Source: an uncultured Oscillospiraceae bacterium
Lineage (GTDB): Bacteria > Bacillota > Clostridia > Oscillospirales > Oscillospiraceae
Direction: 5' to 3'
Assembly (NCBI GenBank): GCA_934569215.1
Contig: CAKTKF010000018.1
Span: 1-10,111, forward strand
DNA: 10,111 bases
Program-made: the position numbers and the translations under genes
The notes under the pieces: model-generated
Database searches by the model: none
Told to the model about the DNA's origin: nothing
What the model saw: only the letters and a program-made list of their open reading frames with translations
Shown: positions 1 to 6,222 of the stretch, piece by piece
Numbering within the stretch: position 1 is the first letter of the stretch
Layout: each line of letters opens with the position of its first letter

Positions 1-41
1 ATGATGTAGAGCACCTCATACTTACCGGTGATCTTAGCCAT
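1..41 (-). CDS. rpsF: Ribosomal protein bS6, N-terminal 13 codons (partial)
   Basis: Reading leftward from an ATG at 41-39, the frame gives MAKITGKYEVLYI and runs off the window edge. A short start followed by KYEVLYII is what I recall for bS6 of Clostridia, the small-subunit protein that binds S18 next to 16S rRNA. A full ribosome binding site, AAAAGGAGGT, lies 9 bases upstream, and a near-consensus promoter sits about 80 bases upstream of the start codon, as expected for a highly expressed gene. In this group rpsF is normally followed by ssb and rpsR, which would lie outside the window. Only 13 residues are visible, so the family call rests on the start motif and the strong expression signals. 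Confidence 0.68.
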   Translation of the reverse strand, partial: MAKITGKYEVLYI

Positions 42-120
42 GTTGATTGCACCTCCTTTTGGACTTTTGGCCCCCGGACGCGCCGGGAGCAAGGATATGT
101 CCGCATTCGCAGACCAGTTT

Positions 121-149
121 AGTTTACAGGAAAACGGCAGAAATGTCAA
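121..149 (-). promoter_or_regulatory. Sigma-A-type promoter for rpsF
   Basis: On the minus strand there is a perfect -35 box TTGACA (149-144), a 17-base spacer and a -10 box TAAACT (126-121). Transcription would begin near 114 and give a leader of about 70 bases before the rpsF start. The box quality and spacing, and the strong ribosome binding site downstream, fit a ribosomal protein operon. The -35 box begins about 40 bases beyond the last recognisable transposase codon. Confidence 0.75.
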
Positions 150-340
150 GGATTTTTTGAAGAAAACAGAAAATCCTCCGGGAATTTCTGCCCACGCTTC
201 CCTCTGGAATAATGGGGTTCAATGACACCCGCCCATTCCTCCCGGGGAATGATCTCGTCCATGCTTTCCGGAAATTCCTACCGCTTGGTTTTCTTCTTAC
301 GGAAGCTGTATTCCATGCCGGTAACGGTATCTTGCTTCAT
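146..340 (-). pseudogene. IS5-family transposase, N-terminal remnant with in-frame stop
   Basis: From the ATG at 340-338 the frame reads MKQDTVTGMEYSFRKKKTKR and hits TAG at 280-278. The same frame then continues with EFPESMDEIIPREEWAGV and IEPHYSRGKRG down to 191. This matches the N-terminus of IS5-type DDE transposases, which have a basic KKKTKR-like stretch, then an M(D/E)xI(I/L)PW...xVIxPxY motif, then GxRxRP. Here the homology stops at GKRG where RPP is normally next, and the frame ends at TGA 148-146 inside the rpsF -35 box. The DDE catalytic domain is entirely missing. It is a dead fragment, evidence of a past insertion between the sugar operon and rpsF. Full-length relatives are about 300 to 500 residues. 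Confidence 0.72.
167..190 (-). terminator. Weak terminator-like hairpin before the rpsF promoter
   Basis: The minus-strand RNA can pair CAGAAA-T-TCC with GGA-T-TTTCTG around a four-base CGGA loop, with one T-T mismatch, followed by TTTTCTTC. The stem is AT-rich and the U-tract is interrupted, so it is a weak candidate for ending transcription from lacI or the transposase remnant before rpsF. No better terminator is visible downstream of lacI. Confidence 0.3.
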
Positions 341-411
341 GGATGCCCCCCTCTTTGATGTGATCGTGCATGATAATACCATTTATAGTATGAGGGGTAC
401 ATATGATTTTT

Positions 412-1419
412 TTATCGCGTAGACCCTCTTACGATCACATCAGAGGTGGTGATATAGGTCTGAATCTGCGTATTGGGATGGCGCATGATGTCTGTCAGAA
501 ATTTTGCCGCCTGGGCGCCCATGTCCCGGACGTTGATGTCCACCACCGTCAGCGGCGGTTCGATAATCTGGGAAAAGGGGAAATTGTCAAAGGCCATAAC
601 GCCGATATCCTTCGGAATGCGAAGTCCCTTTTTTGCGACCGCGTCCACACAGCCAAGGGCGATGTAATTGTTGGCGCAGATGATGGCGTCCGGCAATTCT
701 TTCTGACTCAGAAGATTTTCCACCATGCGGAAGCCATCCGCCCGGGTGGATTCCCCGAGCCAGATATACTGGTCTTCCAGTTTCTCTCCCGCGTTGGAAA
801 GCCCCTGCTTCACGCCCTGCAGGCGGAGAGCGGAACCCAAATCATAGGATTTTCCGCCGATAAAGGCAAGCCGTTTATACCCCCGCGACAGAAGGAAGCT
901 TGCGGCGACCGTGCCGGAATACGTGTTGCTGTTGTCGATCCAGCAGACCTGACTGTCAAAATCCGGCGCGCCCAGAACAATGTGGGGGAACTGCAGCCGG
1001 GTGAGCACGGCGGCCAGAGGATGGGACATGACGCCCACATGGACGGCAATGGCGTCCGCGCTGCGGCGGGAAATGATCTCCTCCGCAATGCCGCAGGCAG
1101 AGGTCGCATCCGTACCCCGCAGGATCAGCCGGTACCCCCGTTTGCAGAGCGCTTCCTCCAGACCGGCAATGATTTCAAACATATGAGGATTCTGAAAAGC
1201 GGCGTTGGGGGCAAGGTTTGCCAGCAGCACGACCGTGTGATTGGAGCCGCTGGCAAAGCTCTGGGCATTGGCGTTGGGATAATAATTCATCTCCCGCATA
1301 ATGCCGCGAACGCGTTCGGCCGTCTTTTCGGAAATGCTGTAATGTCCGTTCAGAACCTTGGAAACAGTGGAGATCGAGACCCCCGCCGCCTCGGCTACAT
1401 CCTTAATGGTTACACCCAT
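412..1419 (-). CDS. LacI-family transcriptional regulator of the maltodextrin operon
   Basis: The 335-residue length is normal for LacI/GalR regulators. Residues 4-24 form the DNA-binding helix-turn-helix (TIKDVAEAAGVSISTVSKVL), and residues 49-59 are the hinge. The rest is a periplasmic-binding-protein-like sensor, with typical segments at 174-190 (SFLLSRGYKRLAFIGGK), 245-262 (AIICANNYIALGCVDAVA) and 269-279 (PKDIGVMAFDN). Residues 291-310 (TVVDINVRDMGAQAAKFL) form the usual C-terminal dimerisation region. The hinge has Phe at position 55 where most family members carry the minor-groove-intercalating Leu. AAGGTGG precedes the start by about 8 bases. As the last gene in the block, downstream of GH13, it probably represses the operon and is released by maltose or malto-oligosaccharides (MalR-like role, inferred from context). 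A separate weak promoter may also serve it. Confidence 0.92.
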   Translation of the reverse strand: MGVTIKDVAEAAGVSISTVSKVLNGHYSISEKTAERVRGIMREMNYYPNANAQSFASGSNHTVVLLANLAPNAAFQNPHMFEIIAGLEEALCKRGYRLILRGTDATSACGIAEEIISRRSADAIAVHVGVMSHPLAAVLTRLQFPHIVLGAPDFDSQVCWIDNSNTYSGTVAASFLLSRGYKRLAFIGGKSYDLGSALRLQGVKQGLSNAGEKLEDQYIWLGESTRADGFRMVENLLSQKELPDAIICANNYIALGCVDAVAKKGLRIPKDIGVMAFDNFPFSQIIEPPLTVVDINVRDMGAQAAKFLTDIMRHPNTQIQTYITTSDVIVRGSTR

Positions 1420-1441
1420 CCTTCTTCACCACCTTCGTTCC

Positions 1442-1450
1442 AGTATAGCA
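1442..1450 (-). promoter_or_regulatory. Possible extended -10 promoter for lacI
   Basis: The minus strand carries TGCTATACT, an extended -10 (TG-N-TATACT), directly before the lacI ribosome binding site. The -35 position (TTTCAG) is poor. The resulting 5' leader would be only about 16 bases, which is short but workable. The same ATGCTATA(T/C)TGG string occurs at the main operon promoter at 7423, which supports it being a regulated start site. Confidence 0.4.
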
Positions 1451-1453
1451 TAG

Positions 1454-1483
1454 TTTTCCCCGGCCTGAAAGGGTCGGGGAAAA
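1454..1483. promoter_or_regulatory. Intercistronic hairpin between GH13 and lacI
   Basis: TTTTCCCCG and CGGGGAAAA form a perfect 9-base-pair inverted repeat with a 12-base loop. Read from the plus strand, the stem extends by two G-U and two G-C pairs onto a GAAA loop. No U-run follows on the minus strand, so it is not a classical terminator for the sugar operon. It may cause pausing or partial termination, or stabilise the upstream mRNA, which would lower read-through into lacI. Confidence 0.6.
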
Positions 1484-1485
1484 AT

Positions 1486-3201
1486 TTATCGATAGGTTAC
1501 GGAAAATCCGCCGGGGGACAGGATGCCGTTTTGCAGCCCCTCTGCCCAATACAGCGTTTCTTCGGAGGAAGAAACTGCGGCATCGGTTTTTCCTGCGTTG
1601 ATGGATACCGTCACGGACGACGTTCCGGTATCCCTGCGGAAGCGGATCACGCGGCTGCCCTCCTCGGCGGACAGCATCTGAAAAGTGCCATCCCGCAGGG
1701 GAGACAAGGCGTGCCGCATGGCGATGGCTTTCCGGAAAAATCCCGGCAGCGCCATATCGCCGCCCTTCCACGGCATGGGGGCGCGGTATTCTTCCTCCCG
1801 GATGCCCTGAACGCCAAGCTCGTCTCCGTAAAAAATGGTGGGCATTCCCACAAAGCACATCATAAACAGGAACGCAAGACGGTAGCTTGCGGTATCCCCG
1901 CCGCACAGGGACAGAAAACGGCTGACGTCGTGGCTGTCCAGAAGGTTCAGCTGCGCCGGGAGCATTTGCAGCCGGTAGCGCATGAGCATATCCGTAATGC
2001 GCCCGGAGAAATCTGCTGCGTCGATGCGCTTTTCGGCGAAAAATGCGCAGCAGTGCTTCCGGAAGTCGTAGTTCATGGTGGAGTCGAACATATCTCCCTG
2101 AAGCCAATGCCCGGCGCTTTCCCAGACCTCGCCGATCAGCAGCGCTTCCGGATTCTCGCGTTTGACCGCACTGCGGAACGCCCGCCAGAAGCCGTCGTTG
2201 ACCTCGCTGGCCACGTCCAGCCGCCATCCGTCAATGCCGTATTCCCGCACCCAGTAAGCGCCCACGTCACAGAAGTATTTCTGCACCTCCGGGTTCGCGG
2301 TGTTCAGCTTTGGCATCATGCGTTCATAGGCGAAACAGGCGTAGCCGGGAATTTCCTCCGGGGTTTGGGGACGATACACGGGGAAGGTCAGGCCGTAGAA
2401 CCAGTCTTTGTAACGGGACTTCTCCTGATGTTTAACCACGTCCTCAAAGGCGAAGAAATGCCAGCCGCAGTGGTTGAACACGCCGTCGATAATAACCCGG
2501 ATGCCGGAAGCGTGGAGCGTATTGACCATATTCCGGAAGGCGTCATTTCCGCCGAAGCAGGGGTCAACATGGTAATAGTCCAGCAGATCGTACTTGTGGT
2601 ATTCCCCGGCGGTGAAGATCGGATTCAGATAAACGCAGTTGATACCCAGCGCTTTCAGGTAATCCACATTCTGCGCAACCCCCTCCAGCGTTCCGCCAAG
2701 CTTTCCCCGCACGGTCTGCCGTTCAAATTGCTGTGACCGGGGCTGCCCGGAAATTTCGCATTTGCCGGAGGCAAAGCTGTCCGGGAAAATGTTATACACG
2801 ACGGCATCCTTCACCCACGCCGGTACGCGGGCAATGTCACTGCGGTGGTTGAAGGGAAGCTTGAAGTATTCCGAACGATCCTGCGCGAGCTGGTCGGTAA
2901 AGAGATTACTGTAGTACAGCGTCGTCTCCGCACCGTCGTCCAGCTGAAAGTAGTAATAGACCCGATTATAGGGGCTGTCCACAATCACCTGCCAGTAGTC
3001 GTGACAGGCGTCCGACAGAACCTTTTCCATGGGGACGGAGGTAAACAGAATCGGATTGACCCGGCACGCGGTGTCGGCGTAGAAAAGCGTTACCCGCTTC
3101 ATGTCCCCCTTGGCGCAGCGCAGTCGGTAAACGATGCGGCGCTCATCCAGCCCGCAGCAGTATTCCGACATGGGAATGTGCAAAACAGCGTCCAGCTTCA
3201 T
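1486..3201 (-). CDS. Neopullulanase / cyclomaltodextrinase, GH13 (GH13_20-like)
   Basis: The 571-residue protein has no signal peptide, so it should hydrolyse imported malto-oligosaccharides or cyclodextrins in the cytoplasm. Residues 1-120 look like the N-terminal CBM34-type beta domain of this subfamily. The catalytic barrel follows with all conserved regions: VIIDGVFNH at 236-244, MPKLN at 296-300 (the region V signature of neopullulanases and cyclomaltodextrinases), GWRLDV with nucleophile Asp329, LIGEVW with acid/base Glu358, and LDSHD with stabilising Asp425. Residues from about 500 form the C-terminal beta domain. The start is the ATG at 3201-3199, which overlaps the malG stop as ATGA and has GGAGG 9 bases upstream. 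The frame stays open further upstream into malG, but that extension does not belong to the family. Maltogenic amylase activity is equally possible, since these three activities share one fold. Confidence 0.93.
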   Translation of the reverse strand: MKLDAVLHIPMSEYCCGLDERRIVYRLRCAKGDMKRVTLFYADTACRVNPILFTSVPMEKVLSDACHDYWQVIVDSPYNRVYYYFQLDDGAETTLYYSNLFTDQLAQDRSEYFKLPFNHRSDIARVPAWVKDAVVYNIFPDSFASGKCEISGQPRSQQFERQTVRGKLGGTLEGVAQNVDYLKALGINCVYLNPIFTAGEYHKYDLLDYYHVDPCFGGNDAFRNMVNTLHASGIRVIIDGVFNHCGWHFFAFEDVVKHQEKSRYKDWFYGLTFPVYRPQTPEEIPGYACFAYERMMPKLNTANPEVQKYFCDVGAYWVREYGIDGWRLDVASEVNDGFWRAFRSAVKRENPEALLIGEVWESAGHWLQGDMFDSTMNYDFRKHCCAFFAEKRIDAADFSGRITDMLMRYRLQMLPAQLNLLDSHDVSRFLSLCGGDTASYRLAFLFMMCFVGMPTIFYGDELGVQGIREEEYRAPMPWKGGDMALPGFFRKAIAMRHALSPLRDGTFQMLSAEEGSRVIRFRRDTGTSSVTVSINAGKTDAAVSSSEETLYWAEGLQNGILSPGGFSVTYR

Positions 3202-4043
3202 CCCTTGACACCTCCAGCCGTCAGCCCGGAGGTCATGTACTTCTGGCACAGGAAGAAAATCACAAGCACCGGCAGAGATACGGTAACGGCCGCCGCCGCG
3301 AATACCGGCCAGGAGCCGGTCATCTCCGTTGCCTGAAGGGCATTCAGCCCGGCGGCCAGGGTATACTTGCTTTCTCCGGTCAGGAAGGTCGTTGCGTAGA
3401 TGTATTCGTTCCACACATAAATCAGCACCTGGAGCGCTGTGGTGATGATGCTGGGCTTTGCCAGGGGCATGACGATTTTCAGGACGATCTGCCCGTCGGA
3501 AGCGCCGTCGATTCTGGCAGCCTCCTCAATTTCCGTGGGGATGGTGTCAAAGTAGCCCTTGGTGTTCCACAGGCTGAACACCGCCATGGTTCCCGTGTAA
3601 ACCAGAATCAGCCCCAGCCGGGTATTGACCAGCCCCATCGGCCGCAGCAGACGGTAGATTGCGAACATGGAAAGAATCGCCGGGAAGGAATTCAGCAGCA
3701 CCAGGCACCGGAGAATGGCTTTTCTTCCCGGAAAGCGGCGGCGGGAAAAGCAGTAGGCCGCCGGAACCGCCACCAGCAGGGACAGGAATACGGTCACAGC
3801 TGCCAGAAAAACGGTATTCCGGAACCAGAGCGTGATATTCTCCCCAAAGAGGACTTCCCGGTAGTTTTTCAGGGTGAAATTCCTGGGGATAAAGGAAAAA
3901 TCGGAGCTGAGCAGACTGTTTGACCCGTTAAAGGAGACGCTCAGAGCATAGAGAATGGGAATCAGCGTCAGAAAGCACAGCGCAATGAAAAAGACATTCA
4001 GCGCCGTCAGCCCAACGCCCTCCCGCCATCTGCGTTTCGTCAT
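3198..4043 (-). CDS. malG: Maltodextrin ABC transporter permease, MalG/MdxG type
   Basis: This 281-residue inner membrane protein has six predicted hydrophobic segments (about 12-34, 72-97, 108-130, 140-160, 197-217 and 245-267). The cytoplasmic EAA loop is present at 173-196 (EEAARIDGASDGQIVLKIVM, then PLAKP), preceded by NTKGYFDTIPTEIE, as in MalG, MdxG and GanQ. The loop is where the ATPase docks. The start is the ATG at 4043-4041, which shares one base with the malF stop (TGATG) and has AAGGAGG inside the end of malF. The frame is open further upstream inside malF, but only this start gives the family's N-terminus. It should pair with MalF to form the channel. Confidence 0.94.
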   Translation of the reverse strand: MTKRRWREGVGLTALNVFFIALCFLTLIPILYALSVSFNGSNSLLSSDFSFIPRNFTLKNYREVLFGENITLWFRNTVFLAAVTVFLSLLVAVPAAYCFSRRRFPGRKAILRCLVLLNSFPAILSMFAIYRLLRPMGLVNTRLGLILVYTGTMAVFSLWNTKGYFDTIPTEIEEAARIDGASDGQIVLKIVMPLAKPSIITTALQVLIYVWNEYIYATTFLTGESKYTLAAGLNALQATEMTGSWPVFAAAAVTVSLPVLVIFFLCQKYMTSGLTAGGVKG

Positions 4044-4933
4044 CAGGCATCCTCCTTCAGCTGGAATTTTGCGGAAAACAGGAGCAAAAGTGCGAAAATA
4101 ATCATGGAAATGGCCGAGGAATAGCCGTAATTGTTGGTGATAAACGCATTTTCGTAGGCGTAGGTCAGGATGGTGTGGAACCCGGAGCCGGTTTTCGCGC
4201 CGGCCTGCTGCGTCAGCAGGTAGACGACGTCGAACTGCTTGAAGGTCGTGAATACCGTGATAATCACCGCCGGGGCAATGATGGGACGCATGGCGGGGAC
4301 GGTAATGTACTTTGCCCGGGCAAAGACGCCCGCACCGTCCAGAATGGCGCTTTCGTAGTAGCTTTTGTCGATGCTCTGCAAGGCCCCGTCCATAATCATG
4401 ATCATGAAGGGCAGCGCCAGCCACAGATTGACCACCGTGCAGCTCAGAAAGGCTGACACGTCGGAAGAAAGCCACCTGACCGCCGTAAGCCCCAGCTTGT
4501 CCATCCACTGATTCAGCAGGCCGAACTGGGTGTTGAACATTCCGGTTTTCCAGAGCAGAATCCCCACATATCCGGGCATCGCCCAGGGAAACATCAGCAC
4601 CGTTTTGTAAAGCTTGCGCAGCCGGAGCTTTTCGATATTCAGAAGGTTTGCAAGGAAAAAGGCGATGACCAGCTGCAAAACCATGCTGACGACCGTCCAA
4701 AGGATCGTTGCCAGCAGTGCGGACAGGAAGCCGGAATCGAACACGAACAGCGCCCGGATGTAGTTATCCAGTCCCACCAGAGTGAAGTCAAACCAGTGGT
4801 AGACGTTCATATTGGTCAGGCTGATATAGAAGGTGTAGAGAATGGGAAACACCACCATCAGCCCGATCAGCAGCAGGGAGGGCGCTGAACAGGCGTAGGA
4901 GCGTATCCACTCCTTCCGTTTCTTTTTCTCCAT
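4043..4933 (-). CDS. malF: Maltodextrin ABC transporter permease, MalF/MdxF type
   Basis: This 296-residue permease has a first membrane helix at about 15-39, a central block with FPWAMPGYVGILLWK at 115-129, and the EAA loop at 193-217 (YESAILDGAGVFARAKYI, then TVPAMRP). It lacks the large periplasmic P2 loop of E. coli MalF, as is normal for Firmicutes. The start has GGGAGT upstream and lies 12 bases after the malE stop. It forms the transmembrane heterodimer with MalG. No gene for the ATPase is in the block. Firmicutes carbohydrate importers of this class often share an MsmX-type ATPase encoded elsewhere. Confidence 0.94.
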   Translation of the reverse strand: MEKKKRKEWIRSYACSAPSLLLIGLMVVFPILYTFYISLTNMNVYHWFDFTLVGLDNYIRALFVFDSGFLSALLATILWTVVSMVLQLVIAFFLANLLNIEKLRLRKLYKTVLMFPWAMPGYVGILLWKTGMFNTQFGLLNQWMDKLGLTAVRWLSSDVSAFLSCTVVNLWLALPFMIMIMDGALQSIDKSYYESAILDGAGVFARAKYITVPAMRPIIAPAVIITVFTTFKQFDVVYLLTQQAGAKTGSGFHTILTYAYENAFITNNYGYSSAISMIIFALLLLFSAKFQLKEDA

Positions 4934-4945
4934 GGCGTACTCCCT

Positions 4946-6151
4946 TTATTTCATTCCCGCGATCAGGCTTTCCGCCTGCTCTTCGGCTGAGCGGAAGCTG
5001 GAGGGAATATCCTTGCCGGACAGGTTCACATCGGTCAGAAGGTTACTGACCACCGTCCACATGACGTCCATTTCGGGGATGTTGGGCATGGGAACGGCAA
5101 TTTCCGCGGTTTGCCGCATGGCCTGCACCAGCGCGTCCTCCGCGACGCGGGCGTCTTCGTAGCAGCTGCTGTTTGCCGGGGCGCATCCGCTGGCCAGCGC
5201 CAGAGACGTGCCGATCTCCGGCTTTGCCAGAGCCGCCAGCAGCTGCTTTACCGCCCCGGTTTTCTGCTCGGCGGCAGCCTTCAGAACGTGAACGCCCTGC
5301 ACGCCGGAATAGGGAGCCAGGGCAAGACCGGTCTCGTCCACCGTCGGCATGGGGGCAATGCCCAGATCAATTCCGGCTTCTCTGGCAGAGGGAACCATCC
5401 AGGGACCGCCGATGGTAGCGTCCGCTTTCCCTTCCAGGAACAGCGTGTTGACGGTATTGTATTCCGTCTCCCCCGGCATCAGCTTTACAAATTTCAGGTG
5501 ATAGGCCAGCGCGTCCTGCACAGCCTGCCCGTCGGGGAAGGGGGTGCCGCTGCTGTCAATGATGGAGCCGCCGAAGCCATGGATCCAGGCGGCGGAATAG
5601 TAGGCGGTGCTGTGCTGCTCCACGAAGCCGTAGCGCCCCCGGCCGGTATTGTTTTCCATATAGGTGTACAGCGCTTCCGTTGTGGCGGGAACCTCATTAT
5701 CCTGCATATAACGGCGGTTGTACATGAACAGCAGCGTTTCAAAATACAGCGGCAGCTGGTACAGGGTGTCTTTGTAGGTGGCCGCCTGAAGGGTCATGGG
5801 CAGAAAGCTATCCAGCGTCCCTTCTTCCAGCAGCGGTTCCACCGGCGCCAGAATCCCCATTTCGGCAAAAACGCCGATTTTATCGTGGGCGAACAGGAAA
5901 AGATCCGGAGCGGCGGAGGGGTCATTGCCCACCAGCTTCAGAGAATCGGTCAGGCTGGTTTTCTTTTCAAATTGGATGTCCAGCTCCGGCACGGTCTGCG
6001 CCAGATAATCGGAAAGGGCAGTGATTACCGCGTCTTCCTTGTCATGCCAGATGACCAGCTTATTTACGTCCGCGCTGCCCGTTTTGCCGCCGCAGGCGGT
6101 CAGGCTCAGCAGCATCGCAAAGCATACTATCACAGTGAGAAACCGTTTCAT
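4946..6151 (-). CDS. malE: Maltose/maltodextrin-binding lipoprotein, MalE/MdxE type
   Basis: The 401-residue extracytoplasmic solute-binding protein begins with a lipoprotein signal (positive MKR, hydrophobic core, LTAC lipobox), so Cys20 should be lipidated after cleavage. Family signatures are KLVIWHDKED at 31-40, APDLFLFAHDKIGVFAEMG at 81-99 and GKADATIGGPW at 241-251. Near the C-terminus MPNIPEMDVMW at 355-365 corresponds to the MPNIPQM-type motif of MalE. Together these place it with maltodextrin binders rather than generic sugar binders. AAGGAGG sits 6 bases before the start. It delivers ligand to MalF-MalG. An intercistronic hairpin lies just upstream, between this gene and the surface starch-binding gene. 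Confidence 0.93.
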   Translation of the reverse strand: MKRFLTVIVCFAMLLSLTACGGKTGSADVNKLVIWHDKEDAVITALSDYLAQTVPELDIQFEKKTSLTDSLKLVGNDPSAAPDLFLFAHDKIGVFAEMGILAPVEPLLEEGTLDSFLPMTLQAATYKDTLYQLPLYFETLLFMYNRRYMQDNEVPATTEALYTYMENNTGRGRYGFVEQHSTAYYSAAWIHGFGGSIIDSSGTPFPDGQAVQDALAYHLKFVKLMPGETEYNTVNTLFLEGKADATIGGPWMVPSAREAGIDLGIAPMPTVDETGLALAPYSGVQGVHVLKAAAEQKTGAVKQLLAALAKPEIGTSLALASGCAPANSSCYEDARVAEDALVQAMRQTAEIAVPMPNIPEMDVMWTVVSNLLTDVNLSGKDIPSSFRSAEEQAESLIAGMK

Positions 6152-6175
6152 AAAAGCCTCCTTGATAGACCGTCA

Positions 6176-6202
6176 GCGGGTACACGGCTGACGTGTACCC
6201 GC
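6176..6202. promoter_or_regulatory. Perfect intercistronic stem-loop upstream of malE
   Basis: GCGGGTACACG and CGTGTACCCGC form a perfect 11-base-pair stem with a 5-base loop, in the 71-base gap between the CBM26 gene and malE. No U-run follows in the direction of transcription, so it is more likely an mRNA processing or 3'-end stabilising element than a terminator. A second overlapping pairing exists, with cgtcagc at 6171-6177 complementary to gctgacg at 6187-6193. The loop could therefore compete with or pair to the flank (pseudoknot-like). Confidence 0.75.
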
Positions 6203-6222
6203 CGGGGATACGATTGAGTGTT

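Noticed and set aside
28-422. Two small plus-strand frames (28-225 and 222-422)
   Set aside because: They lack ribosome binding sites and cover the minus-strand rpsF promoter and transposase remnant.
403-2736. Long plus-strand open frame of 777 codons opposite lacI and GH13
   Set aside because: It is antisense to two well-recognised genes, has no ribosome binding site and its translation matches no family. It reflects codon bias in GC-rich genes.
3202-3414. Longer GH13 start inside malG
   Set aside because: The extension is only the other frame of malG. The ATGA overlap start at 3201 has GGAGG upstream and gives the family N-terminus.
4044-4700. Longer malG start inside malF
   Set aside because: The extra residues are out-of-frame malF. 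The TGATG start with AAGGAGG fits the permease family.
5111-6217. Plus-strand frame of 368 codons opposite malE
   Set aside because: Low-complexity Arg/Gly/Gln translation, antisense to a clear MalE homologue, with no start signals.
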